Below, piece by piece: positions 1 to 7,367 of a DNA stretch of 20,739 bases. A program made the position numbers and the translations under genes. This DNA comes from Chloroflexota bacterium. Its GTDB lineage: Bacteria > Chloroflexota > Dehalococcoidia > Lucifugimonadales > UBA1127. Position 1 is the stretch's first letter. Each line of letters starts with the position of its first letter. The stretch is from positions 1 through 20,739 of the forward strand of contig JAPPNT010000122.1 of NCBI GenBank assembly GCA_028873745.1. Reading direction: 5' to 3'. The notes below the pieces were generated by a model, which saw nothing but the letters and a program-made list of their open reading frames with translations, did no database searches and had not been told where the DNA came from.

Positions 1-580
1 GGATGGACTGCCGCGCCACATTGTCGCGGGCGACGACGGGGTCGAGGCGGCCTTCGCGGGCGAGCTGCGTCAGGTCGCGACTGAACCGCTGCAACGAGCG
101 GTAGCGGTCGTCGGCGTGGGGGTCGGTGACACGCTGGGCCCCGCGCACCTGGGTGAGGGCCCGGTAGATGCTCTCGGTCTCGACGTTCCTCGCACGGAGC
201 AACTCGGCGGACTCACCGGTGCGCTCCTGGGAGATGGCGATGAGCAGGTGCTCGGTGCCGATGAAGTCGTCCTTGAGGCGCTCCGCCTCGATCTCGGCAT
301 CGCGCATGACGCGCTCAATGCGGGGGGTGGCGTAGATGCGCTGCGAGTCGTACTCGATCTTGGGCGCGCGCTCCAGGGCTGCGCCGAGGTCGGCACGCAG
401 CGCCGCCGGGTCGACGCCGAGCTCGCGGAGGACCTGCGCGGGCACGCCGTCCTGCTGCTCGAGGAGGGCGAGAAGGACGTGCTCGACGTCCCACTGCGGG
501 TGGCGGTAGCGGCGCACGAGGTCCTGGGAGTATGCGACAGCCTGCCTTGCCGATTCCGTGAACTTTTCCGGTTGTGCCAT
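1..580 (-). CDS. clpB: ATP-dependent chaperone ClpB, N-terminal part (cut by window edge)
   Basis: About 193 N-terminal residues of a ClpB/Hsp100 disaggregase, which works with DnaK/DnaJ to pull proteins out of aggregates in the cytosol. The visible part is the Clp N-domain: two repeats, with FTESARQAV near residue 7, EHVLLALLEQ near 30 and GTEHLLIAI near 107. It leads into the linker RYRSLQRFSRDLTQLAREG and the LDPVVARD segment that precedes the first AAA+ module. The Walker motifs lie outside the window. The start is an ATG at 578-580 with a GGAGG (588-592) seven bases upstream. It is the third gene after dnaJ and hspR on the same strand, 83 bases after hspR, so it is probably under HspR control. 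Clp N-domains also occur in ClpC, but the linker wording and chaperone context favour ClpB. Confidence 0.9.
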   Translation of the reverse strand, partial: MAQPEKFTESARQAVAYSQDLVRRYRHPQWDVEHVLLALLEQQDGVPAQVLRELGVDPAALRADLGAALERAPKIEYDSQRIYATPRIERVMRDAEIEAERLKDDFIGTEHLLIAISQERTGESAELLRARNVETESIYRALTQVRGAQRVTDPHADDRYRSLQRFSRDLTQLAREGRLDPVVARDNVARQSI

Positions 581-598
581 AACCTTGCCTCCGGGGCC

Positions 599-620
599 GG
601 ACGGCCAGACTCAGCCGTCC
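599..620 (-). repeat. GC-rich stem-loop between hspR and clpB
   Basis: Perfect 7-bp inverted repeat GGACGGC (599-605) and GCCGTCC (614-620) around an 8-base loop. It lies in the 83-base gap between the hspR stop and the clpB ribosome binding site. No T-tract follows on either strand, so it does not look like a classical terminator. It could affect mRNA processing or stability. Confidence 0.5.
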
Positions 621-663
621 TGAATGTTCCAATCTGCTTCGCAAGCGGGCGCTGGACGACGCC

Positions 664-1032
664 CTACTGCTCGCGCACTGTTCCTTCGACCATCTGGGGC
701 TCCTCGCCTTCAGCGCCGGCGGTCAGCCGGTCGAGTTCGTCGCGGAGGAACTCGACCTGGCCCTCGAGCCGCTGGATGCGGTCCGTGAGGCGGAGGATGA
801 CGTCGACGCCGGCGGCGTTAACGCCCATGTCGTAGACGAGCGTCTTGATGCGCCGGAGCCGCTCGATGTCGCGGGGCGAGTAGAGGCGAATGTTGCCGCC
901 CGAGCGGGACGGGGCGACGAGCTCGATGCGCTCGAAGTAGCGTAGTGTTTGCGCGGTCACGCCCACCATGCGGGAGACGACGCTGATCACGTAGCAGGGC
1001 TCGTCCCAACCGGGCTGCGCTCTTGTCGTCAT
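664..1032 (-). CDS. hspR: MerR-family heat-shock repressor HspR
   Basis: A 122-residue MerR-family DNA-binding protein. The N-terminal winged helix-turn-helix (about residues 14-75) contains VVSRMVGVTAQTLRYFERI, the recognition helix and wing SRSGGNIRLYSPRDIERLRRI. A predicted coiled-coil dimerisation helix follows (about 80-104). HspR proteins repress chaperone genes by binding HAIR inverted repeats and act with DnaK as co-repressor. The identification rests on the short MerR form plus location: its ATG overlaps the dnaJ stop in an ATGA (1029-1032), and clpB follows downstream. A HAIR-like site lies upstream of dnaJ, so autoregulation is likely. There is no sign of a metal- or drug-binding C-terminal domain as in classical MerR activators. 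Confidence 0.88.
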   Translation of the reverse strand: MTTRAQPGWDEPCYVISVVSRMVGVTAQTLRYFERIELVAPSRSGGNIRLYSPRDIERLRRIKTLVYDMGVNAAGVDVILRLTDRIQRLEGQVEFLRDELDRLTAGAEGEEPQMVEGTVREQ

Positions 1033-2003
1033 CTCGTCTCTCCCGAACTGTTGCGAAGTTGCTGAAGCCGCTCGAACAGGGCGCGCTCCTCGTCGGTGAG
1101 GTCCACCGGCAGCTCCGTCCTGATGGTCACGAAGAGGTTGCCGCGCTCCGCGGGCGCGCTCAGCTTCGGCATGCCCTGGCGGCCAAGGCGGAAGACGCGG
1201 CCGTTCTGCGTCTCCGGCGGCAGCTTGAGGGCGACCTGCCCAGTGAGCGTCGGCACGACGACCTCCGTGCCGAGGATGGCGTCATAGAGGGGGACAGAGA
1301 CCTCCGTGGAGAGGTCGTCACCCTTGCGCTCGAAAGTCGCGTGCGGCTGCACAGAGACGACGAGCACCACTTGCTGACCGCCCGGCGAAACCCGCACGCG
1401 CGAACCGTTGTCGACGCCGGCAGGGATGGAGACCTCGCCGCGGACGGGCTGGAAGGAGTAGCCTTGGCCGAGGCAGGCCTGGCACACGTTGCTGTCGACG
1501 ACACCGAGCCCGTGGCAGGCCGCACACGGCGACTGCCCCGTGACCTGGAGGTTGCGGGTTGCGCCGTGGAAGGCCTCCTCCAGCGTCAGCTCGACGTGCT
1601 GCTCGAGGGCGGACGGGCGCTGGGCACTAGGGCCGCGCTGGCGGGCACCGTGGGTCGGACGGAAGAAGCTTTCGAAGAAACCGCCGGAGCGCGAGCCGAA
1701 GAACTCTTCAAAGGCCTCGGGGTCTATGGTCTGAGTGCGCCACTGGCGTCCGCCCTGGAAGGGCTCACCGCCGCGCTGCACGTCGCGCCAGCGCTCGCCG
1801 TAGCGATCGTAGAGGCGGCGGGACTCGGGGTTGGAGAGGACCTCATGCGCCTCATTGATCTCCTTGAAGCGCTCGTCGGCGCCGGGCTCGCCGTGGTTGA
1901 CGTCGGGGTGGTACTGGCGCGCAAGCTTGCGGAACGCCGCGCGGACTTCCTTCTCGCCGGCGTTCCGGTCGATGCCGAGGACCTTGTAGTAGTCGCCAGC
2001 CAC
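1029..2003 (-). CDS. dnaJ: DnaJ-type J-domain co-chaperone with a reduced zinc finger
   Basis: A 324-residue Hsp40 that delivers clients to DnaK and stimulates its ATPase. The J domain spans residues 4-68 with HPD at 32-34. A Gly/Phe-rich linker follows (about 79-115), then the C-terminal peptide-binding domains (about 135-300). The zinc-finger region has only two CxxCxGxG repeats, CAACHGLG (Cys160/163) and CQACLGQG (Cys174/177), where canonical DnaJ has four, so at most one zinc site can form. The chosen start is GTG at 2001-2003, eight bases after AGGAG (2012-2016). It gives the standard N-terminus MAGDYYKVLG. The frame stays open to a GTG at 2039, but that would add residues from the promoter region. 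It is first in the dnaJ-hspR-clpB unit and overlaps hspR by four bases. Naming it DnaJ rather than CbpA depends on how the half finger is treated. Confidence 0.9.
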   Translation of the reverse strand: MAGDYYKVLGIDRNAGEKEVRAAFRKLARQYHPDVNHGEPGADERFKEINEAHEVLSNPESRRLYDRYGERWRDVQRGGEPFQGGRQWRTQTIDPEAFEEFFGSRSGGFFESFFRPTHGARQRGPSAQRPSALEQHVELTLEEAFHGATRNLQVTGQSPCAACHGLGVVDSNVCQACLGQGYSFQPVRGEVSIPAGVDNGSRVRVSPGGQQVVLVVSVQPHATFERKGDDLSTEVSVPLYDAILGTEVVVPTLTGQVALKLPPETQNGRVFRLGRQGMPKLSAPAERGNLFVTIRTELPVDLTDEERALFERLQQLRNSSGETR

Positions 2004-2022
2004 AGTGACTTCTCCTACAAAG

Positions 2023-2051
2023 ACAATAAACCCTGACACAAGTCATGTCAA
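2023..2051 (-). promoter_or_regulatory. Sigma70-like promoter of dnaJ-hspR-clpB
   Basis: Reading the minus strand, TTGACA (2046-2051) is a perfect -35 box, followed by a 17-base spacer and TATTGT (2023-2028) as a 4/6 match to the -10 box. It lies about 20 bases upstream of the chosen dnaJ GTG start. The -35 box is part of the HAIR-like repeat. Confidence 0.6.
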
Positions 2052-2052
2052 G
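2032..2052. promoter_or_regulatory. HAIR-like inverted repeat, probable HspR operator
   Basis: CCTGACA (2032-2038), a 7-base spacer (2039-2045) and TGTCAAG (2046-2052). On the minus strand this reads CTTGACA-N7-TGTCAGG. The known HspR site HAIR is CTTGAGT-N7-ACTCAAG. The site here keeps the CTTGA core of one arm, the exact 7-7-7 geometry and arm symmetry at six of seven positions. It covers the -35 box of the dnaJ promoter, where a repressor would block polymerase. No CIRCE element is visible. Confidence 0.6.
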
Positions 2053-2080
2053 ATATTTCATATTAGTTTCAAGATTTCTA

Positions 2081-2109
2081 TTGACACAATCCAACTACTG
2101 GCTTAGGAT
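2081..2109 (+). promoter_or_regulatory. Sigma70-like promoter of the hsp20 gene
   Basis: A perfect TTGACA (2081-2086), a 17-base spacer and TAGGAT (2104-2109, 4/6 match to TATAAT). Transcription would begin near 2116, leaving a leader of about 95 bases before the hsp20 ATG. The leader can form two small stem-loops, including GCGCC/GGCGC at 2176-2189. Confidence 0.6.
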
Positions 2110-2210
2110 GAGTTATGCAGGACAGCCGGGTTCCAATACCGTGCGAGGGGAGCACCGGCATAAACCAGACAAGCAGCGCCTATCGGCGCAAGGGAAAGAG
2201 GAGGTACGCA

Positions 2211-2660
2211 ATGGTCATGCAACCATGGAGCCCGTTCAGGGAGCTACGCCGGATGGACGAGACGATGAACCGCCTTTGGCGGGGCTTCGGCCGATTCACG
2301 CCTGACATCGAGGGCGCAGAGGGCTGGACGCTGCCGCTCGACGTCATCGAGCAGGACGACAAGGTCCTGATCAGGGCATCGGTGCCGGGCGTCAAGCCCG
2401 ACGAGCTGGACATCTCCATCGAGGACAACGTCCTGACGATCAAGGGCGCGACGTCGACGTCGGAGGACATGGTGGAGGAGCACTACCGGCTGCGCGAGCG
2501 GCGCTTCGGCAGCTTCCACCGGACGCTGCGGCTGCCGGAGTCGGTGAACAGCGACGGGGCGGACACCCACTACGAGCACGGCGTGCTCACCGTCTCGCTG
2601 CCCAAGGCGGAGGCCAAAAAGGCGCGACGCCTGACCATCAACACCCACAGCCAGAACTAG
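2211..2660 (+). CDS. Hsp20/alpha-crystallin small heat-shock protein
   Basis: A 149-residue small heat-shock protein, an ATP-independent holdase that binds unfolding proteins in the cytosol. Its N-terminus PWSPFRELRRMDETMNRLW is typical of bacterial class A Hsp20. The alpha-crystallin domain covers about residues 40-132, with PGVKPDELDISIEDNVLTIKG in its middle. It ends in GVLTVSLPKAE, the usual closing motif, with His where Asn often precedes GVL. The start is the ATG at 2211, six bases after AGGAGG (2199-2204). An in-frame ATG at 2115 would extend the protein by 32 atypical residues and lies almost at the predicted transcription start. The gene is divergent from dnaJ-hspR-clpB and shares its regulatory region, so HspR may also control it. 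It is followed by a hairpin terminator. Confidence 0.93.
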   Translation: MVMQPWSPFRELRRMDETMNRLWRGFGRFTPDIEGAEGWTLPLDVIEQDDKVLIRASVPGVKPDELDISIEDNVLTIKGATSTSEDMVEEHYRLRERRFGSFHRTLRLPESVNSDGADTHYEHGVLTVSLPKAEAKKARRLTINTHSQN

Positions 2661-2677
2661 TCCCGTTCCTCCAGAAT

Positions 2678-2715
2678 AAAGGGCGAGGTCCACGAGGGCC
2701 CCGCCCTTTGTTTTT
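2678..2715 (+). terminator. Rho-independent terminator after hsp20
   Basis: AAAGGGCG (2678-2685) pairs with CGCCCTTT (2702-2709), and the inner GG/CC bases can lengthen the stem. The run GTTTTT follows. It sits 17 bases after the hsp20 stop and also separates it from the converging ABC ATPase gene. Confidence 0.8.
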
Positions 2716-2725
2716 GCAATCGCGG

Positions 2726-3715
2726 CTAACGGCCGATCTCTCCCTCCGGGTCCATGGGGTTGAAGCAGGCGACAAAGTGATCGTCGTACATCTCCACGAG
2801 ATTGGGCCGGGGGTTGACGCGGCAAGTGGCGAGCGCCTTGGGGCAACGAGGCAGGAAAGGGCACTCGTCGGGGAGGTCCATCATGTCCGGCGGCTGACCC
2901 GGAATAGACTCGAGCCGTTGCTGCTTGACGTCGATGCGGGGGAGGCTCTGCATCAGCGCGTGGGTGTAGGGGTTGGTCGGCCGGTGGAAGAGGTCGCGCG
3001 CCGTTGCCCGCTCCATAATCGATCCCGCGTAGATGACGGCGACCTCATCAGCGACGCGGCTAATCACGCCGAGGTCGTGGGTGATGTAGAGGATGGCCGC
3101 GCCGTTCTGCTTCTGGAGCCTTCGCAGCCGGGCGAGGATCTCGGCCTGAATGGTGACGTCGAGGTTGGCCGTGGGCTCGTCGGCGACGATGATCTTGGGG
3201 CTGAGCGCGAGGGCCATGGCGAGCATGATGCGCTGCGCCTGACCGCCGCTCACCTGGTAGGGGTACCGCTTCATCATCTCCTGGGCGTCCGGCAGGCCCA
3301 TGTCTCGGAGGAGGTCGACGGCGAGTCGCTCCGCCTGCTTGCGGCCGAGCGCGAGGTGGCCCTCGAGGGCCTCGACCATCTGGTTGTCGATGCGCAGCGT
3401 GGGGTTGAGGGCGGCGTTGGCGTCCTGCAGCACGATGCCGATTTCCTTGCCGCGGACTTGCTGCAGCTCGAGTTCGGTCATTTGCATGAGGTCCTGCCCG
3501 TTCAGCAGCACGGCGCCGCCGACGACCTCTCCGGGGAATGGCGTCAGGCGGACGAGGGAGAGCGCCAGGGTGCTCTTGCCAGAACCGCTCTCGCCCACTA
3601 GCCCGAGGACCTTGCCCTCTTCAAGGGTGAAGCTCACGCCATTGACGGCCTTCACCGTCCCCATACGGGTGATGAAGTGTGCATGCAGATCGCGGACTTC
3701 CAGAAGCGGGGGCAT
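2726..3715 (-). CDS. Oligopeptide/dipeptide-type ABC transporter ATP-binding protein (OppD/DppD-like)
   Basis: A 329-residue ATPase that would energise a peptide, nickel or solute permease at the inner face of the membrane. Walker A is GESGSGKST at residues 41-49, the Q-loop is near LQDANAALNP (97-106), the signature is VSGGQAQR (155-162) and Walker B is IIVADEPTANLD (175-186). The switch histidine is in ITHDLG. The C-terminal oligopeptide-transporter extension has four cysteines (285, 291, 298, 317) in the CPFLPRC...C...C pattern common to OppD/DppD proteins. The ATG at 3713-3715 gives the standard start MPPLLEVRDL. The open frame upstream (to 3799) encodes unrelated residues. No permease, binding protein or partner OppF is next to it, so the substrate is unknown. 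Confidence 0.88.
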   Translation of the reverse strand: MPPLLEVRDLHAHFITRMGTVKAVNGVSFTLEEGKVLGLVGESGSGKSTLALSLVRLTPFPGEVVGGAVLLNGQDLMQMTELELQQVRGKEIGIVLQDANAALNPTLRIDNQMVEALEGHLALGRKQAERLAVDLLRDMGLPDAQEMMKRYPYQVSGGQAQRIMLAMALALSPKIIVADEPTANLDVTIQAEILARLRRLQKQNGAAILYITHDLGVISRVADEVAVIYAGSIMERATARDLFHRPTNPYTHALMQSLPRIDVKQQRLESIPGQPPDMMDLPDECPFLPRCPKALATCRVNPRPNLVEMYDDHFVACFNPMDPEGEIGR

Positions 3716-3868
3716 GCGCGCGGGCACCTCGCGAAACAATCTTGGTGAATGTGACTGGAACCTTCTTGCGAAAGTCCGCTCAGTTTTGCAGCAGCCCAAG
3801 GCAAAGTCAAGGAAAAGATGGCAGGGCGTCCAAGGGCTCGAGCAGGGTCACCCTCTAGCTGCGCTCCC

Positions 3869-3897
3869 TTTACTGTCGCTATGGGCGTCCATATAAT
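3869..3897 (+). promoter_or_regulatory. Sigma70-like promoter of the def-cca-secDF run
   Basis: TTTACT (3869-3874, 4/6 match to the -35 box), a 17-base spacer and a perfect TATAAT (3892-3897). Transcription would begin near 3904, about 20-30 bases before the possible def starts. It stands out from the surrounding GC-rich sequence. Confidence 0.7.
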
Positions 3898-3924
3898 GGA
3901 TGAGTTGCAAAGGGCACATGCTTT

Positions 3925-4497
3925 GTGAGGGCGCGCTTGGACATCAGACCCATCTGCCAGTTCCCGGAGCCGGTGCTGACGCGGAAGACCCTGAAAGTAA
4001 CGAGCTTCGACGCGTCGCTGCCGCCGCTGGTGGAGGAGATGATCGAGGCGATGCGCCGGGCCAACGGCGTGGGCCTCGCGGCCAATCAGATAGGCGTCCC
4101 GCTCATGCTCTGCGTCATCGAGATCCCCGAGGAGGAGGACGTCCGGGTCTTCGTCAACCCGGAGTTGGTGTCGCAGGACGGGGAGCGGCAGCTCTACGAG
4201 GGCTGCCTGAGCGTCTCGGGCTATCAGGGGCTGGTCAGCCGATCGCAGCGGGTGAAGGTGCGGTACCAAGACCTGCAGGGGCGCAAACACCGCCTGACGG
4301 CGAAGGACAACCTGCTGGCACAGGCGCTGGAGCACGAGATCGGCCACCTGAACGGCCACTTGTACCTGGAGCACCTGGTAGAGAAGGACGCGGTGTGGAA
4401 GCTCTCGGACGGGCCTCCGCCCAAGTACGCCCGGGAGAACGCTGACGAGGGTGACGAGACGTCCGAGGACGACGAAGGCCCGCCGTCAGAGCAATAG
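3925..4497 (+). CDS. def: Peptide deformylase
   Basis: A 190-residue metalloenzyme that removes the formyl group from the N-terminal methionine of new proteins at the ribosome exit. All three family motifs are present: GVGLAANQIG (residues 48-57), EGCLSVSG (92-99, metal ligand Cys94) and HEIGHLNG (137-144, metal ligands His137 and His141, catalytic Glu138). The usual HEIDHLDG reads HEIGHLNG here, a modest change. The last 20 or so residues form an acidic tail not needed for catalysis. The start is uncertain: GTG at 3925 is given, but TTG at 3937 has a TGAGGG five bases upstream and is also reasonable. It is the first gene after the TATAAT promoter. cca follows after 28 bases. Confidence 0.93.
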   Translation: MRARLDIRPICQFPEPVLTRKTLKVTSFDASLPPLVEEMIEAMRRANGVGLAANQIGVPLMLCVIEIPEEEDVRVFVNPELVSQDGERQLYEGCLSVSGYQGLVSRSQRVKVRYQDLQGRKHRLTAKDNLLAQALEHEIGHLNGHLYLEHLVEKDAVWKLSDGPPPKYARENADEGDETSEDDEGPPSEQ

Positions 4498-4525
4498 ACC
4501 GAAGCACCTTCAAGAAAGGAATCCA

Positions 4526-6004
4526 TTGGACCTTCTTCCGCGACTTCGCGCGCAATGCGCAGCCATCGGCGTAGACCCGTACCTGGTGGGCGGCTACGTC
4601 CGTGACGCGTTGATGGGCCGCGCGACCCGCGACATCGACCTTGCCGTGCCGGACGGCGCCGACGCTCTGGCCGAGGGCATCGCGCGGTCGCTGGGCGGGA
4701 CGCGGGTCGAACTGGACGCGGAGCGCGGCACGCACCGGGTCGACGGCATCCGCGCCGAGGGGGCGTCGTGGCGCGTGGACGTCGCGACGCTGCAGGGCGG
4801 CATCGAGGAGGACCTTCGGCTGCGCGACTTCACCATCGACGCCATAGCGATGCCGCTGTCGGGCACTGAGGGGGCTGTCGACGCGTGGCCGCTCGTCGAC
4901 CCGGCGGGCGGTTTGGCAGACCTGCGCGCGGGCGTCGTCAGGGTGACGGCGGCGGGCGTGCTTGCCGACGACCCGTTGCGGCTGCTGCGCGCGGTGCGCA
5001 TTGCGGCGCAGACCGGCTTTACGCTCGACGCGGAGACCGCGAGGGCGGTCTGCGACAACGCCAGCCTGCTTGCCAACGTCTCCGCAGAGCGGGTGCGGGA
5101 GGAGCTGCTGACCATCCTGTCGCTTCCCCGCGTTGGGCACTCGCTGGGGCTGCTGGACACGCTGGGGCTGCTGGACGTGGTGCTGCCGGAGCTGTCGCCC
5201 TCTCGCGGCGTGAAGCAGCCGGTGGAGCACCACTGGGACGTCTTCGACCACACGCTGCACTGCGTCGAATACGCGGAGCAGGTGCTGGACGCGGGCTTCC
5301 GCGCGACGGACCCCGCGGGGCAGCTAGTGCCGTGGCCGGACTGGGCGGACGACTACTTCGCCGAGGACTACGCCGACGGGCACACGCGGGCGACGTACCT
5401 GAAGCTCGCCTGCTTGCTGCACGACGTCGCCAAGCCGGAGACCAAGTCCGTGCAGCCGAACGGGCGCGTCCGCTTCCTCGGCCACCCGGTCAAGGGCGCG
5501 GACACGGTTCGCAGCGTGCTGCGGCGGCTGCGGGCCAGCGGCAAGGCGCAGGAGGCCGTCGCCGTGATGGTCGAACAGCACCTCCGCCCGAGCCAGCTAG
5601 CGCAGAAGGGGGAGCTGCCGACGGCGCGGGCAGTCTATCGGTACTACCGCGACCTGCAGGACGTGGCCGTCGACACGCTGTACCTGAGCATGGCCGACTA
5701 CCTGGCCGCCCGGGGGCCGGAGCTGGAGTTGGACAACTGGGCCGCGCACTGCGACCGCGTCCGCTACACGCTCGACGAGGGCCGGGCGCAGAAGGCGCCG
5801 GAGCGGCGGGAGCGGCTGCTGACGGGCCACGACCTGATGACACTGTTCAATCTGTCTTCCGGGCCGGAGCTGCGCCCCCTCCTAGAGATGGTGCAGGAGT
5901 CCGGCGCGGCGGGCGAGGTGAAAACTCGAGAAGAGGCGGTGACCCTGGTGAGCCACGTGTTGGGAAGAGCGCCTGCCACTGTGGAGGCGCGGCATGGTCA
6001 ATAG
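4526..6004 (+). CDS. cca: CCA tRNA nucleotidyltransferase / poly(A) polymerase family protein with HD domain
   Basis: A 492-residue class II nucleotidyltransferase, most likely adding or repairing the 3' CCA end of tRNAs. The catalytic head holds LVGGYVRDALMG (residues 20-31) and RDIDLAV with the metal-binding Asp36 and Asp38. The later motifs are LRLRDFTIDAIA (97-108) and ADDPLRLLRAVRIA (147-160). An HD-type domain follows, with HHWDVFDHTLH (235-245), LLHDVAKPETK (297-307) and GHPVKGA (319-325); in this family it often has phosphohydrolase activity. The chosen start is TTG at 4526 with AAAGGA five bases upstream. The frame is open back to 4451, but that would overlap def. The 3' end overlaps secD by 11 bases. 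A poly(A) polymerase role cannot be excluded from sequence alone. Confidence 0.88.
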   Translation: MDLLPRLRAQCAAIGVDPYLVGGYVRDALMGRATRDIDLAVPDGADALAEGIARSLGGTRVELDAERGTHRVDGIRAEGASWRVDVATLQGGIEEDLRLRDFTIDAIAMPLSGTEGAVDAWPLVDPAGGLADLRAGVVRVTAAGVLADDPLRLLRAVRIAAQTGFTLDAETARAVCDNASLLANVSAERVREELLTILSLPRVGHSLGLLDTLGLLDVVLPELSPSRGVKQPVEHHWDVFDHTLHCVEYAEQVLDAGFRATDPAGQLVPWPDWADDYFAEDYADGHTRATYLKLACLLHDVAKPETKSVQPNGRVRFLGHPVKGADTVRSVLRRLRASGKAQEAVAVMVEQHLRPSQLAQKGELPTARAVYRYYRDLQDVAVDTLYLSMADYLAARGPELELDNWAAHCDRVRYTLDEGRAQKAPERRERLLTGHDLMTLFNLSSGPELRPLLEMVQESGAAGEVKTREEAVTLVSHVLGRAPATVEARHGQ

Positions 6005-7364
6005 GGACGTCAGACGGCTGGTCCTCATCGTCATCCTCGTCGCGGTGGCGGTCTGGGGGCTCACGGTGCAGACGTACGACATCAACATCTTCAACTTCAA
6101 CTTCTCCCGCGGCGACGACGACGGTCCGCTAGGCCTGACGTTGGGGCTGGACCTGCAGGGCGGCGTCCAGCTCATCTACGAGGCGACAGAGCCGGGCGTG
6201 ACGCCGTCGCAGATGCAAGGCGTGCAGGACAAGATCGAACGGCGGACGAACGCCTTTGGCGTGACGGAGCCGGTCATCCAGCTCCTGGGCGAGAACCGCG
6301 TCCTCATACAGCTGCCCGGCGTGGAGGACGTGGAGGAGGCGAAGCGGCTCATAGGGTCGACTGGAAAGCTGGAGTTCAAGGAGCGCCTCTGCGGTGGAGA
6401 CCCGAATTGCTCCGAGCCCTCCGACATAGACCTTGGGCTTACCGGCGAGCTCTTGAACCGCGCCTACGCCGGCACGCACCCGACGACGGGGAACCCAATC
6501 GTCAACCTGGAGTTCAATGCGGAAGGCGCCCGGCTCTTTGCGGAAACGACCTCACGCATTTCCGGGACTAATGACCGCACGGCGATCTTCATCGACGACG
6601 AGTTGATCGTCGCACCCGTCGCCCGGCAGGCGATCCTGGGCGGGTCGGCGTTCATCGAGGGGCCAGACTTCACCTTCGAGCGGGTGCGGACGATCTCGAT
6701 CCAGCTGGAGGAAGGCCGGCTCGACACGCCCATCGAGGTGGTGTCCGAGCAGAACGTCGACGCGACGCTCGGCGAGGAGTCGCTGAACCGGAGCCTGGTG
6801 GCAGGCATCATCGGGTTCGGACTGGTGGTGCTCTTCATGCTGCTCTACTACCGGGTGCCGGGGCTGATGGCGAGCATGGCGCTGATCTGCTACATCATCC
6901 TGGTCATGTTCATCGTGAAGCTGGTGCCGGTGACCCTGACTCTGGCGGGAATCGCGGGCTTCATTCTGTCCATCGGCGTGGCGGTGGACGCCAACATCCT
7001 CATATCGGAGCGCACCAAAGAAGAGCTTCGCACGGGCCGAGCGCTGCTGGGCGCTATCAACAGCGGCTTCAGCCGCGCGTGGCCGGCCATCCTGAACAGC
7101 AACGTGGCGACCATGATCACGTGCGCCATCCTCTTCTGGTTCGGCTCGCGGTTCGGCGCGTCAGCGGTCACCGGGTTCGCTATCACGCTGTTCATCGGCG
7201 TGGCGACGAGCATGTTCACCGCGGTCATCATCAGCCAAACACTGCTACGCATTCTGGCGGAGACGCCGCTCTCCCGCTTCACCGGGCTCTTCACCCCGGT
7301 GCCGGGGCGGACGTCCGTACCGGGTCCTGGCCGACGATCCCAGGCCCAGGGAGGGAGGGGATAG
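5994..7364 (+). CDS. secD: Protein translocase subunit SecD
   Basis: A 456-residue inner-membrane protein of the SecDF complex, which uses the proton motive force to help pull exported proteins through SecYEG. An N-terminal membrane helix lies at about 7-24. GLTLGLDLQGGVQLIYEA follows, the hallmark P1-domain entry. The P1 external domain includes GKLEFKE. A block of about five membrane helices starts near residue 266 and contains the motif AVDANILISERTKEELR. The tail is rich in Pro, Gly and Arg. The ATG at 5994 lies inside the end of cca, with GGAG just upstream, which suggests translational coupling. secF begins three bases after the stop. No yajC is seen upstream. Confidence 0.95.
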   Translation: MVNRDVRRLVLIVILVAVAVWGLTVQTYDINIFNFNFSRGDDDGPLGLTLGLDLQGGVQLIYEATEPGVTPSQMQGVQDKIERRTNAFGVTEPVIQLLGENRVLIQLPGVEDVEEAKRLIGSTGKLEFKERLCGGDPNCSEPSDIDLGLTGELLNRAYAGTHPTTGNPIVNLEFNAEGARLFAETTSRISGTNDRTAIFIDDELIVAPVARQAILGGSAFIEGPDFTFERVRTISIQLEEGRLDTPIEVVSEQNVDATLGEESLNRSLVAGIIGFGLVVLFMLLYYRVPGLMASMALICYIILVMFIVKLVPVTLTLAGIAGFILSIGVAVDANILISERTKEELRTGRALLGAINSGFSRAWPAILNSNVATMITCAILFWFGSRFGASAVTGFAITLFIGVATSMFTAVIISQTLLRILAETPLSRFTGLFTPVPGRTSVPGPGRRSQAQGGRG

Positions 7365-7367
7365 GTC

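Noticed and set aside
609..613. Toxin-antitoxin, defence or other mobile gene modules anywhere in the window
   Set aside because: None of the reading frames shows transposase, integrase, nuclease-toxin or defence motifs. The coordinates given are only a placeholder within a non-coding gap.
599..620. Terminator between hspR and clpB
   Set aside because: The stem is good but there is no T-tract on the minus strand, so I list it only as a stem-loop.
2004..2210. CIRCE element (HrcA operator) in the chaperone promoter region
   Set aside because: The TTAGCACTC-N9-GAGTGCTAA pattern is absent. The repeat that is present has HAIR spacing and the operon encodes HspR.
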